NCBI GenBank assembly: GCA_020425835.1
Contig: JAGQRC010000015.1
Span: 1-15,847 of the forward strand
Origin: Planctomycetota bacterium
GTDB lineage: Bacteria; Planctomycetota; UBA8108; UBA1146; JAJFFE01
Length of the DNA stretch: 15,847 nucleotides
Reading direction: 5' to 3'
In this document: positions 1-7,163 of the stretch, piece by piece
How positions within the stretch are numbered: position 1 is the stretch's first letter
How the letters are laid out: every line of letters starts with the position of its first letter
Position numbers and translations under genes: made by a program
The notes under the pieces: model-generated
Database searches by the model: none
Told to the model about the DNA's origin: nothing
What the model saw: only the letters and a program-made list of their open reading frames with translations

Positions 1-1133
1 CAGCTCGAGCAGGAGGCCGTCGTGTGGACGCCGACGAGCGGGAAGGTCGCCGGGTGCTCGTAGTCGACCGGCCAGGACTCCGTCGTGTGGCAATCGTCGC
101 ACGTCGTGGGGATCCCCGCTGCAGCGTGGGCGGGCTCGGTAGCGGCGGCATAGTCTGCCGCGTGACAGGAGACGCAGTCGGTGCCCGGCGTGTCGAAGGT
201 CGAGGACTCGTGGCAGCCCGCGCAGTCCGCGACGGCGTGGGCACCGGTCATCGCAAACACCTCGGGATGCTCGAACGTCGCGGCAGCGGTCGACCAAGTC
301 CCCGTCGAGTGACAACCCTGACAGTCGGTCGAGAACTCGGCGGCGACGTGGGGCGGAGCGACGGTCGCCTCGAACTCGCTCTGGTGGCACGCCGCACAGT
401 CGTCGCTCAAGCCGACGAAGCCATCGGTGGAGTGGCACGAACGGCAAGCGATGGCGTGCGACGCGGTCAGCGGGAACGAGGTCGGATGCGCGAAGGTCGC
501 ATCGGACCAGGACGTCGGGGTGTGGCAACGCTGGCAGTCCGTGTCGAGCCCGTTCGCGACGTGGTCGAGCACGGTGGATCGAGAGATCTCCCCTCGGTGA
601 CACGCCTGGCACTCGATCTCGACCCGGGTGAAGTTCTGGGCGGTCGCGCCCTCGTGGCAGGCCAGACAGGGAACCGCGGCGTGCCCCCCGACCAGAGGGA
701 AGCGCGTTGCGAGGTGCTCGATGATCTCGTTGCGCGGCACCCAGTTCTCTTCGCCGTGACAGTCCCGACAGCTGTCCCCCAGTTGACCGCGATGGGGATC
801 CTCGTGACAGCCGCGACAGCCGCGACTGGCGAACACCGCGACGTCCCCGCGATCGTTGTGACAGAAGAGGCAGCGCGCCCGGGCATGGGCGCCTTCGAGA
901 ACGAGGCCGGTCCGTGCGCCGTGATCGAAAGCGAAGTCGCTCCGGATCTCGTGCCAGCTCGAGCTCACGTGACAGGTCGAGCAGTCGGCGGGAAACGTGT
1001 CGTGGGGAATCACGGGCCCGTAGTCGATGGGCCAACTCTGCGGGCCTCGAAAGCTGACGCAGGAGACCAGCGCGAGCAGGAAGGCGACGAACGCGATGGC
1101 GAGGAAGGCGGTCTGTCGTCCCGTCGTAGCCAT
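1..1133 (-). CDS. Multihaem c-type cytochrome lipoprotein (3' end cut by window edge)
   Basis: Reading from the ATG at 1133, 377 residues are visible and the frame is still open at base 1. Thirteen CXXCH haem-binding motifs lie in this single frame (residues 51-55 to 345-349). A fourteenth starts at the edge: Cys-Ser-Ser and then a codon beginning TG. Residues 8-25 form a hydrophobic segment ending in the lipobox LVSC, so Cys25 is probably lipidated and the protein probably sits in the periplasm or on the outer membrane. Three-haem modules repeat every 71-78 residues: CXXCH followed about five residues on by Trp, then an F-x-H...F-x-L-x-x-x-H stretch and a CXXCH, then another CXXCH. This resembles cytochrome c3/c7-type multihaem electron carriers. 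The likely role is extracytoplasmic electron transfer, with the redox partner unknown. A GAGGGG ribosome-binding site lies 6-11 bases upstream of the ATG. The long plus-strand ORF over it is antisense shadow. Confidence 0.93.
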   Translation of the reverse strand, partial: MATTGRQTAFLAIAFVAFLLALVSCVSFRGPQSWPIDYGPVIPHDTFPADCSTCHVSSSWHEIRSDFAFDHGARTGLVLEGAHARARCLFCHNDRGDVAVFASRGCRGCHEDPHRGQLGDSCRDCHGEENWVPRNEIIEHLATRFPLVGGHAAVPCLACHEGATAQNFTRVEIECQACHRGEISRSTVLDHVANGLDTDCQRCHTPTSWSDATFAHPTSFPLTASHAIACRSCHSTDGFVGLSDDCAACHQSEFEATVAPPHVAAEFSTDCQGCHSTGTWSTAAATFEHPEVFAMTGAHAVADCAGCHESSTFDTPGTDCVSCHAADYAAATEPAHAAAGIPTTCDDCHTTESWPVDYEHPATFPLVGVHTTASCSS

Positions 1134-1569
1134 CGGCGTCCCCTCGACCGCTGCCGTGCTCGGTCGTCCCCGAACGACCGCTGAGCCGAGTTGGAGGTGG
1201 CGCACACCGGACCTCGGTCGGTGGGCTGCCGGCTTCGGGGAACGAGCCCGCCAACATCTCGGCGACGGGGTCGACCTCGCCTGTCAAATCGAGGGCCGAA
1301 GTTGGAAGAAGTGGCGAGGCCCTCGAACCCGATGGGCACTCTTTCTCGAACCTCCGATGTCGCGGGGGTTCCCGACGGCGACGGGATGTCGACGATCGAG
1401 GTCGAGTCCGGATCAGCATCGCCAAAGCGACGGGAGACCGGACACCGCCGATCGCTGGGCCACGGGTGAGCGCGGAGCGTTTGGCTGATTCGAAGGCCAC
1501 CGTCGGCCGCCTCGGCCATCGGGGACGGGTATCGGGATACCAGGACGACGCCGGATCGCGCGAGATCGA
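1134..1569. other. Intergenic region without a recognisable gene (436 bp)
   Basis: This stretch separates the lipoprotein gene from the cytochrome gene, both on the minus strand. Short ORFs cross it in several frames, but none has a good ribosome-binding site, a recognisable motif or plausible composition. A perfect TTGACA hexamer lies on the minus strand at 1282-1287, but no matching -10 box is seen at 16-18 bases. Two small dyads lie near the right end (1528-1541 and 1564-1585). It probably carries the 3' end of the lipoprotein message and the untranslated leader and promoter of the cytochrome gene, but the promoter could not be pinned down. Confidence 0.5.
1528..1541. repeat. 14-bp perfect dyad, GGTATC-GG-GATACC
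   Basis: Six-base arms GGTATC and GATACC are perfect inverted repeats separated by two bases. The spacer is too short for a stable RNA hairpin, so if functional it would be a binding site for a dimeric protein. It lies 29 bases beyond the stop codon of the lipoprotein gene and about 400 bases upstream of the cytochrome start. Chance occurrence is possible. Confidence 0.25.
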
Positions 1570-1585
1570 TCAGTCGAGATCGATC
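1564..1585 (-). terminator. Hairpin overlapping the lipoprotein stop codon (weak terminator candidate)
   Basis: Two copies of the self-complementary octamer GATCGATC (1564-1571 and 1578-1585) are separated by six bases, so the transcript can form an 8-bp stem. The TGA stop of the lipoprotein gene (1572-1570) lies at the edge of the loop. No T-run follows on the minus strand, so this is not a canonical intrinsic terminator. It could serve as a transcript-end stabiliser or be incidental. Confidence 0.25.
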
Positions 1586-2124
1586 GTCACCTCGTTCGAG
1601 TCCAGAGTCCCGCGCCACAGCCCCGCCGGCCGTTCTTCCTCCATGGAGTCCTCGTCGAAGCAGGACTCGGCGGTGGCGGCCCAACGAACGGTCGCGCGAT
1701 ATCGACCCGACGCCACCTTCGCGAACTCGAAGGGGCCCCACTCCAGCCGACGACCGCCGTCACCCTCCTCGAACTCCCCATCGAACAGGAGCTGTCGCGC
1801 TCCGGGGGCGACCTCCGTCAGTTGGGTGCAGTAGACGGTGTCATCGCCCTTCTTGATCGACCGGCTGTCGAACGGCTGCAGAACATGGCCCTCGCCGTCC
1901 GTCAGCACGAGCTCACACGCCTGGTGTCGTGCGGTGTGCAGAATGGTCACGGCGTCACCGGTGCCATTGACGAGGGTCGCGCGGATCCGCTTGCCGTCCA
2001 CGCTCAACTCGATGGCCAGACTGTCGGTCGTCATCTCTCGCGTTCCTTGTCGTTCGTCTCGTTTCGGTTGGCATCCGCACGCGGTGAGCAGGGCGAGCAG
2101 CATCGCGGTCGTCGACCTCATCAT
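1570..2124 (-). CDS. Small predicted lipoprotein, beta-rich, unknown function
   Basis: A protein of 184 residues. The N-terminus has a short hydrophobic core (about residues 7-15) and a lipobox LTAC, which predicts lipidation at Cys16. The mature part is rich in short beta-like stretches (I-x-A-T-L-V-N-G-T-G near the start, then V-T-I-L-H), the pattern of an Ig-like sandwich of the BsuPI type. This similarity is inferred by eye only. The ATG at 2124 overlaps the upstream TGA as TGATG, and a strong GGAGGAGGGG ribosome-binding site precedes it, so translational coupling is likely. A GTG at 2127 and an ATG at 2121 are alternative starts. It is the last gene of the unit that begins at 6599. The envelope location fits its neighbours, but no activity can be assigned. 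Confidence 0.8.
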   Translation of the reverse strand: MMRSTTAMLLALLTACGCQPKRDERQGTREMTTDSLAIELSVDGKRIRATLVNGTGDAVTILHTARHQACELVLTDGEGHVLQPFDSRSIKKGDDTVYCTQLTEVAPGARQLLFDGEFEEGDGGRRLEWGPFEFAKVASGRYRATVRWAATAESCFDEDSMEEERPAGLWRGTLDSNEVTIDLD

Positions 2125-2921
2125 CACTCCCCTCCTCCTCCGGGCTCGCCGCGTCCTCCTCCGAGCTCGCGTCGCAGCCTCGACTCCTCGCGACGTCGAT
2201 CGAACTCCAGGAATCGATACCCGCTGCTCGCCTCGAAGTAGCCGAGATAGACACGCGCGGGGGCGGCAATCCTCGGCAGGTAGCGCGACCCGCCCTCCGC
2301 GATCACGTACGGACCACGGCCGTGGGAGTAGTAGTCGAGTCGATCCCGATCGGTCGCCACCAACAGGTGGAACCTCCCCTGCGCGTCGAAGTCGAAGTCG
2401 AGCTCTCGAACCCGGGCGCGGAGGGTCTGGAGCTCGAACCGTTGTCGACGAACCTCGGCGGGATCGGGACCGATCACCAGCATCTCGAGATGACCGTCAT
2501 CGCCGCCGTCCATGAACAACGCCTTGAGTCGGCGCGCGACGGGATCGAACTCCAACCGACGCGGGGGCACATCGGTCCGGTGCGCTTCGACGCGCTCGAC
2601 CGGACGGCCGTCGAGATCGAGCCGCTCGTACACGAGCCCTCGCGATGCCGCCCCGATGTGGATGAAGTCACAGTCGGCCTGGACGATCGGGTCGAGATCG
2701 CAGGGATCCGGAAGGCGATGCCGGAACCGCTCGCGCAGACCTCGCTCCGTGAGTTCGGAGCCGACGAGCATCGCTCCATCGCGCGTGTAGATCCAGAGCG
2801 CTCCACTCTCGACCACGTTCGCCGAGGCGATCAGCGTCGATCCCTGCGGCAGGGGCGCCTCGCGCCTCGCCCCCGTGCTTCGACCGAAGATGACCTGCTG
2901 CGCGTGAACTCGATCGCCCAC
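2124..2921 (-). CDS. C-terminal part of an interrupted beta-rich protein
   Basis: An open frame of 265 residues from a GTG at 2921. It is in the same reading frame as the gene immediately upstream, from which it is separated only by a TAG codon (2936-2934) and four sense codons (Ile-Val-Trp-Ser). Its sequence shows repeated beta-strand-like blocks (for example ALWIYTRDGAMLVG and FHLLVATDRDRLDYY), reminiscent of a beta-propeller, and has no signal peptide. The GTG start has a GGAG only one base away, which is poor spacing, so independent initiation looks weak. The likeliest reading is that 2124-3584 is one gene of about 486 codons broken by a nonsense codon or a sequencing error. Function is unknown. 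The end of the frame (Gly-rich, GGGGE) also encodes the ribosome-binding site of the next gene. Confidence 0.65.
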   Translation of the reverse strand: MGDRVHAQQVIFGRSTGARREAPLPQGSTLIASANVVESGALWIYTRDGAMLVGSELTERGLRERFRHRLPDPCDLDPIVQADCDFIHIGAASRGLVYERLDLDGRPVERVEAHRTDVPPRRLEFDPVARRLKALFMDGGDDGHLEMLVIGPDPAEVRRQRFELQTLRARVRELDFDFDAQGRFHLLVATDRDRLDYYSHGRGPYVIAEGGSRYLPRIAAPARVYLGYFEASSGYRFLEFDRRREESRLRRELGGGRGEPGGGGE

Positions 2922-2933
2922 GCTCCAGACGAT

Positions 2934-2936
2934 CTA
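2934..2936 (-). other. In-frame TAG codon splitting a probable single gene
   Basis: On the minus strand the frame reads ...Phe-Phe-Asp-Arg-TAG-Ile-Val-Trp-Ser-Val-Gly-Asp... The frame is open on both sides, 216 codons before and 269 after. A single C-to-T change would turn CAG (Gln) into this TAG. It could be a recent nonsense mutation, an assembly or read error, or a read-through site. Confidence 0.7.
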
Positions 2937-3584
2937 ACGGTCGAAGAAGTGATCGAAGGTGTCGGTGCGGAAGAAGCTCGCCGTCGCGGTGAACGGCGGA
3001 GGGTCGCCGTCGCTCGGGAGCGGGGCGAGCTCGACCGGCTCCGAGTACCACGCGGCGAGGGGACGCGGTGCGTTGTGCTGCCGCAGCCGCCAACGCCGTC
3101 CCCCATCGTTCAGCTCGAACAGCGCGACGAGCCCGTCGAGGACCGAGTTGTCCCGGCTCCACTGCGCGCGCACCGGCACCACCTCGGCGACCTCGACCGA
3201 CACCGGGTTCGAGCGCAACTCCAGTGACGAGGAGGTCGAACGACAGACCGCCTCGAGACGATGGACCCCGACCGGGAGGCCGTAGTGATAGGTGGCGAGG
3301 TCGACCGACCAGCGCCACGTCCCGCCGGGTGGGAGAGCGTCGAGCCGAACTTCGCGATCCACCCGCGCGGTCGACATCATCCACTGATGCGTCTCGCCGT
3401 CCGCGCGGCGGACGAGCTCACCCGAGGGAGCGAAGAACTCGAACCCCCACGCGCCGCTCACGTCGTCCTCGGCCGGGAGGGAGACCGCGGTCGCCCCTCG
3501 GTTCTCGAGGGTCAACTCGACGGTGAGACCTTCCAAGGTGTCGAGGCGAGGCTTCGGGACTTCGATCGACAGCTTCAGTGACAT
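2934..3584 (-). CDS. N-terminal part of an interrupted beta-rich protein (Ig-like domain)
   Basis: A protein of 216 residues from the ATG at 3584, ending at the in-frame TAG discussed separately. Residues 1 to about 115 look like an Ig-like/BsuPI-type sandwich: the L-T-V-E-L-T-L-E-N-R-G opening, a central F-E-F-F-A-P-S-G hairpin and the L-P-P-G-G-T-W-R-W-S-V-D block. The rest begins a second beta-rich region that appears to continue past the stop codon. There is no signal peptide or membrane segment. The start lies 9 bases after the stop of the large metalloprotease-like gene, without a clear ribosome-binding site, so coupling to the upstream gene is likely. A role as an accessory or immunity partner of that upstream protein is possible, but nothing in the sequence proves it. 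Confidence 0.65.
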   Translation of the reverse strand: MSLKLSIEVPKPRLDTLEGLTVELTLENRGATAVSLPAEDDVSGAWGFEFFAPSGELVRRADGETHQWMMSTARVDREVRLDALPPGGTWRWSVDLATYHYGLPVGVHRLEAVCRSTSSSLELRSNPVSVEVAEVVPVRAQWSRDNSVLDGLVALFELNDGGRRWRLRQHNAPRPLAAWYSEPVELAPLPSDGDPPPFTATASFFRTDTFDHFFDR

Positions 3585-3593
3585 GGCCGGCTG

Positions 3594-6500
3594 CTAACTC
3601 GAGTCGGCCGGAACGGCCGCCTCGTCGATGTCCCACCCGCGCAACTTGAGGTTGCACTGCCCGCAGAAGTGCGGCGTGTAGGTGCCCGGACGGTGGTGGG
3701 CGTGGGCGCAGGTTCCGCTCGAGTAGCTCATGATGCAGTTGTGGTCCGCCTGGTCGTGGTCGTTGTTGACCTGCGACTTGCCGGTGTGCTCCCAGTGCTT
3801 GAGCCAGAAGTTGTGCCCCATCTCGTGGGCGACGACGTAGTAGACCTGATCCGGGTCCTTCTGATCGGCGAAGATCACCGAGTCGGGGAGGCCGATCGAG
3901 AACGTCCAGGTGACGTAGTTGGTGTTCGCCGCCGAGACCGTCGTGTTGCCCGGCGGATGGGTCTGGATGTTGACCGGGTGGTGCGTCAGGAAGTCGACGA
4001 CGATGAATCCGGTCGGGTGCTCCTTTCGGATGTTCTCGGAGAGTTTCTTCCGAAGATCCTTGTAGATCTTGTCCCAGTAGTTGTCGTTGGTGAACGATCG
4101 CAGCGCGGCGCGGTAGTCGCTCGCCTTCATCGATCCCTGCTTCGGCAGCTTGACGCCGACCAGGGAGCTCGGGTCGAGCTTCACGTCCTTCTTCTTGTGG
4201 CTGGTGTTGTCGGCGACGATCTCCTTGTACTCGGACTCCTTCAGGAAGTCGGTGATCGGCTTCACCGCGATCGAACCGGTGTCGACTTCGACGTGCGCCT
4301 TGTCGTACTCGGTGACCACCTTCGGCCACTCGCTCGAGTTGGTCCGGGCCGGCCACTGGATCTCCACCGCGATCCTGGCGAAGCGGCGGACCCGCAGGAT
4401 TCCCGACTCCACCTCGAGCCGCTTGCTGTCGTCGGTCACGCCGTGAGCCTTCTCGAGATCGGCCTTGTTGCCGCGGCCGGTGAAGTCGAGCTCGGCGGTG
4501 ATCTTGTAGTCGTCACCCGCGACGTTCGAAGGGCGGAAGAGGAAACCGGCACGACCGAGACGCTTCGGATCCTTGTCCCGGTCGGTCGCCGCTTCGCTGT
4601 AGACGACCTTCTGTCCGCTGTCCTCCTTGACGTCGAACGGCTCGAGCTTCTTCCCGAGCACGACCGGCGCCTTCCAATCGTCCGCGGGCGTCTTCCGGAT
4701 CCCGCCGAAGTCGGCCGGGCAGTTGTCGCCGTTGCTGCCGGTCCGACCGCCGTTCAGCTTCAGCGCCTTCTCCAAGTACTTCTTCGTCAGGCTCGGCTCG
4801 GTCGCGGTGCTCGTGTACTGCGGGGTCAAGTCCTCGTCGGGATCGGAGAACCGCCAGTTGATCCGCGCCGGGCCGACTCCCTTCGGCGAGGAGACTGCGC
4901 TGTCGTCCTTCTTCTTGAGGAGGACCTCGGCCTCGATCGGGATCAGGGGACGATTCAAGCGGCCGTTCTCCTTGGAGAACTTGTTGTCCGTGAACTCACC
5001 CTCCTCGTAGGTCAGCGCCTCGACCATGATCTTGGAGGTCTTGGTGGAGTCCGTCAGCGCATCGCCCACGAAGTAGTCCCGTCGATTCTCGTCCTTTTCG
5101 AGCGCCGCGATCAGCTTGTCCGAGAGCGAGTCGTCGTAGTCGGAGTAGTCGAGCTCGTGCATCCCCTTGTGATTCGCCTTGTAGCGGATCACCGCCTTCT
5201 TCAGGTAGTCATCGAAGTCGGCGCCGACCGGCCCCCCGTAGTAGCCGAGCTCGTCGAGCTTGTACTGGACCCACGCCTTCTTCTCGCTCTTCGGCGGCGC
5301 CTTCTCGTCCGGCGTCCACGCGCCCCGATGCAGCTTCACCGAGTGGTAGAGGACCTGGAACGTCGCCTCGTCGGCGTGAATGGACCCGTCGGAGAGCTTC
5401 ACCTTGTAGGGCGAGTAGAGCGGATGGATGAAGCGATCCTTCAGATCGCCCTTCGTGCAGTTGCCCTGGCCATCCCACGCGATCGTCACCTTGCCGTCGG
5501 TCTTCTCCTTCTCACTCAACTCGACGGAGTAGATCGGACCGTCGGCGTAGTGCGCGCTCGAGATCTCCAGCGTGACCTTGTCACCGGTGAGCCCCTCGAT
5601 CCGGTAGTGGATGTCGAGCGACTCGACACCCGGCGCGAAGTGGTCGTCGACCGCCTGGATCTCGAGGTTCTTGGGAACGACGCGTTCGAAGCAGTAGAGA
5701 CGCGGGTTGAAGAGCGGGCAGCTGTCCGCCTTCGCCTTGCTTCCGGCGTGACAGATCGATCCCGGCTTCTTGGCCGGCTCCTCTCCCGGATCGAAGAAGA
5801 GGAGCTCGACGCGGCGATTGACCTGGCTCTCGTGGTCATCCCGGTAGGGGCTGTCGATCGGATGGTATTCCCCACAACCGAGGGACTTCAGATCGTCGTA
5901 GAGCCAGTGGACCTTGCCCCGCAACTCCGCGAGCCCGGTGGCGTCGGTCTCCGTGAGCTCCTGGAGCCGGACCATCATCACCTGGAAGAACGCGCCCCAG
6001 GTCTGCTTCCCGACGATGCCATCGACGGCGATGTCCTCGCCGAAGTCGGCGGCCTTGTAGTTCTCCTGGAACGCGCGGACCGCCTTCTCGTCGGCGGCGT
6101 CCAGCTTGGCGTCGATGCTCGGAGGCGCGCACGGCCAGCCGAGCCGCGCCGCGACCCAGGTCAACAGCGCCTCGATGTCCTCCGGCTGATGGTCCTTGCG
6201 GGCGATCTCCACCCACGGATCCCTTTCGCCGGCGAGAACGTGCAACACCCCCTGGGCCCGCTTCTGAGAGAGGGTCTCGTTGACCGAGTCCGAACCGGTC
6301 GTGTCGGTGTGTCCGGCGATCAGGAGCTTCTGGTCGGGATGATCGGAGGCGTGCATGTAGGCCGCGCGGATGACGGCGAGTCCGCTGATCCGGTTCTGCG
6401 CTCCGGTCGGGTCCTCGGACGTGATCCCGGCGGGCATGAAGACCGCGCTCGCGTGGTGGAACAGAACGTCCTCGATCTCGAGACAGAGCACCGTCTTCTT

Positions 6501-6599
6501 CTTCACCTTGAAGACGTGCGTTTTCTCGGTCCCGAGTCCGGAGGACTTCTTGGACTCGCTCGGCGACGGGTTGGAACCGCTCTCGTTGGGATCCGACAT
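3594..6599 (-). CDS. OmpA / peptidoglycan-binding / metzincin-like zinc protease multidomain protein
   Basis: A protein of 1001 residues. Residues ~38-270 form an OmpA-like peptidoglycan-binding domain: strand and HTDTTG motif at 97-102, the conserved N107...L-S-Q-K-R114, and the closing N-R-R-V-E-L at 261-266. It is split by an insert (~130-235) containing a PG_binding_1-like core (A-V-R-A-F-Q...V-D-G-I-V-G-K-Q-T-W-G, ~173-203). A second peptidoglycan-binding-like segment lies at ~441-500, and beta-rich regions lie at ~305-420 and ~550-770. The C-terminus has HEMGHNFWLKH (925-935), an HExxHxxxxxH zinc site, followed by CIMSYS (955-960), which resembles the Met-turn of metzincins, and a Cys/His-rich tail (C964, H966, H968, H969, H977, C979, C982). 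The usual metzincin glycine is Trp932. No signal peptide or TM segment is seen. The ATG at 6599 has CGGAGG five bases upstream. An in-frame GTG at 6614 is less likely. It is the first gene of its unit, and the cell-wall target is inferred. Confidence 0.88.
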   Translation of the reverse strand: MSDPNESGSNPSPSESKKSSGLGTEKTHVFKVKKKTVLCLEIEDVLFHHASAVFMPAGITSEDPTGAQNRISGLAVIRAAYMHASDHPDQKLLIAGHTDTTGSDSVNETLSQKRAQGVLHVLAGERDPWVEIARKDHQPEDIEALLTWVAARLGWPCAPPSIDAKLDAADEKAVRAFQENYKAADFGEDIAVDGIVGKQTWGAFFQVMMVRLQELTETDATGLAELRGKVHWLYDDLKSLGCGEYHPIDSPYRDDHESQVNRRVELLFFDPGEEPAKKPGSICHAGSKAKADSCPLFNPRLYCFERVVPKNLEIQAVDDHFAPGVESLDIHYRIEGLTGDKVTLEISSAHYADGPIYSVELSEKEKTDGKVTIAWDGQGNCTKGDLKDRFIHPLYSPYKVKLSDGSIHADEATFQVLYHSVKLHRGAWTPDEKAPPKSEKKAWVQYKLDELGYYGGPVGADFDDYLKKAVIRYKANHKGMHELDYSDYDDSLSDKLIAALEKDENRRDYFVGDALTDSTKTSKIMVEALTYEEGEFTDNKFSKENGRLNRPLIPIEAEVLLKKKDDSAVSSPKGVGPARINWRFSDPDEDLTPQYTSTATEPSLTKKYLEKALKLNGGRTGSNGDNCPADFGGIRKTPADDWKAPVVLGKKLEPFDVKEDSGQKVVYSEAATDRDKDPKRLGRAGFLFRPSNVAGDDYKITAELDFTGRGNKADLEKAHGVTDDSKRLEVESGILRVRRFARIAVEIQWPARTNSSEWPKVVTEYDKAHVEVDTGSIAVKPITDFLKESEYKEIVADNTSHKKKDVKLDPSSLVGVKLPKQGSMKASDYRAALRSFTNDNYWDKIYKDLRKKLSENIRKEHPTGFIVVDFLTHHPVNIQTHPPGNTTVSAANTNYVTWTFSIGLPDSVIFADQKDPDQVYYVVAHEMGHNFWLKHWEHTGKSQVNNDHDQADHNCIMSYSSGTCAHAHHRPGTYTPHFCGQCNLKLRGWDIDEAAVPADSS

Positions 6600-6632
6600 G
6601 GGCCTCCGTTCCACGTCCGTGCGCGATCCGTG

Positions 6633-6661
6633 ACGATAGAGGTCGGCGATGTCCCGGTCAA
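6633..6661 (-). promoter_or_regulatory. Predicted sigma70-type promoter for the metalloprotease unit
   Basis: On the minus strand TTGACC (6661-6656) and TATCGT (6638-6633) are separated by exactly 17 bases, matching the -35 box in 5/6 and the -10 box in 4/6 positions. Transcription would begin near 6626, giving a leader of about 27 bases before the ATG at 6599. This suggests that genes 6599 to 1570 can be expressed apart from the pspA operon. Confidence 0.5.
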
Positions 6662-6755
6662 TCTCCCGTGGCCGGGGCGACTCGGGGGCGCCGGGCTCGT
6701 GGTTCCTCGCGGTCGGGTGGTCGTGCGACGGCTCGTGCCGCGGGAGGCGTCGCGC

Positions 6756-6782
6756 GGCGCGGCTCCCCCCAAGGGCCGCGCC
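6756..6782 (-). terminator. 8-bp GC-only hairpin after the 95-aa gene (terminator or attenuator candidate)
   Basis: Perfect inverted arms GGCGCGGC (6756-6763) and GCCGCGCC (6775-6782) enclose an 11-base loop. The hairpin lies about 52 bases beyond the stop codon of the 95-residue gene and about 95 bases before the next promoter, where the end of the pspA operon would be expected. No T-run follows, so it is either a factor-assisted terminator or an RNA-stability element. Confidence 0.4.
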
Positions 6783-6790
6783 ACGTGGCG
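6779..6790. repeat. 12-bp perfect palindrome CGCCACGTGGCG
   Basis: A perfect 12-base palindrome centred on CACGTG, sharing four bases with the right arm of the neighbouring hairpin. It sits in the gap between the two minus-strand units, about 120 bases upstream of the -35 box of the second unit. It could be a protein-binding site or an alternative RNA fold. No family is recognised. Confidence 0.3.
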
Positions 6791-6834
6791 TTCCCGAACG
6801 GACGCTCGGCTCGAAATCCGTCTCTGAAGGACCG

Positions 6835-7122
6835 CTACGCGAACTTCCCGCGCAGCCGCTCCACTTGCAGTTCGTGGAGCGTGCGCATGATGTCGTAGGC
6901 GGTGAGCTCGACCAGGAGGTCGGTCACCTTGGCGTGGGTGGCATCGTCGAGCGCGGGCTCGACCGCCTTCATCGCGGCGATCAGCCGCTCTTGCTGCGAC
7001 TCGAGCTCGTGCTTGTCGACCTTGCCATCCGCCATGGCGTTGGTGAACGACTCGAGCTCGTGCACCTTCTGATCGAGGTGCGGCACTTCGGTCTTCTCGT
7101 CGAACCAGCTGGCGCGGGCCAT
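6835..7122 (-). CDS. Small helical protein with a degenerate EF-hand/TerB-like acidic loop
   Basis: A protein of 95 residues from the ATG at 7122, preceded by a strong GGAGGAGG ribosome-binding site, which is why this start is chosen over longer readings of the frame. It is predicted almost wholly alpha-helical and charged, without signal peptide or TM segment. Residues 28-39 (N-x-M-x-D-G-K-V-D-K-H-E) resemble an EF-hand loop with a non-polar third position. TerB-type domains also carry an acidic D-G-x-x-x-x-x-E turn. The gene follows the AAA+ ATPase gene by 41 bases and ends the pspA operon. A small cytosolic adaptor or regulator of the ATPase is conceivable, but this rests on context only. 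Confidence 0.8.
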   Translation of the reverse strand: MARASWFDEKTEVPHLDQKVHELESFTNAMADGKVDKHELESQQERLIAAMKAVEPALDDATHAKVTDLLVELTAYDIMRTLHELQVERLRGKFA

Positions 7123-7163
7123 GACGGCCTCCTCCTCGTGCTTGGGATCGTGTCCTTCTTCGT

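Noticed and set aside
24..1184. 386-codon open frame on the plus strand over the left end
   Set aside because: It is antisense to the multihaem cytochrome, whose 13 CXXCH motifs in one minus frame are decisive. The plus-strand product has no motifs and Arg/Val/Gly-rich shadow composition.
1282..1287. Perfect minus-strand TTGACA as the cytochrome promoter
   Set aside because: No -10-like hexamer is found 16-18 bases downstream, so it is only noted as a hexamer.
3669..6827. 1052-codon open frame on the plus strand opposite the protease gene
   Set aside because: Long antisense frames are common in GC-rich DNA. This one is dominated by Val, Leu, Arg and Asp without domains, while the minus strand encodes clear OmpA and zinc-protease motifs.
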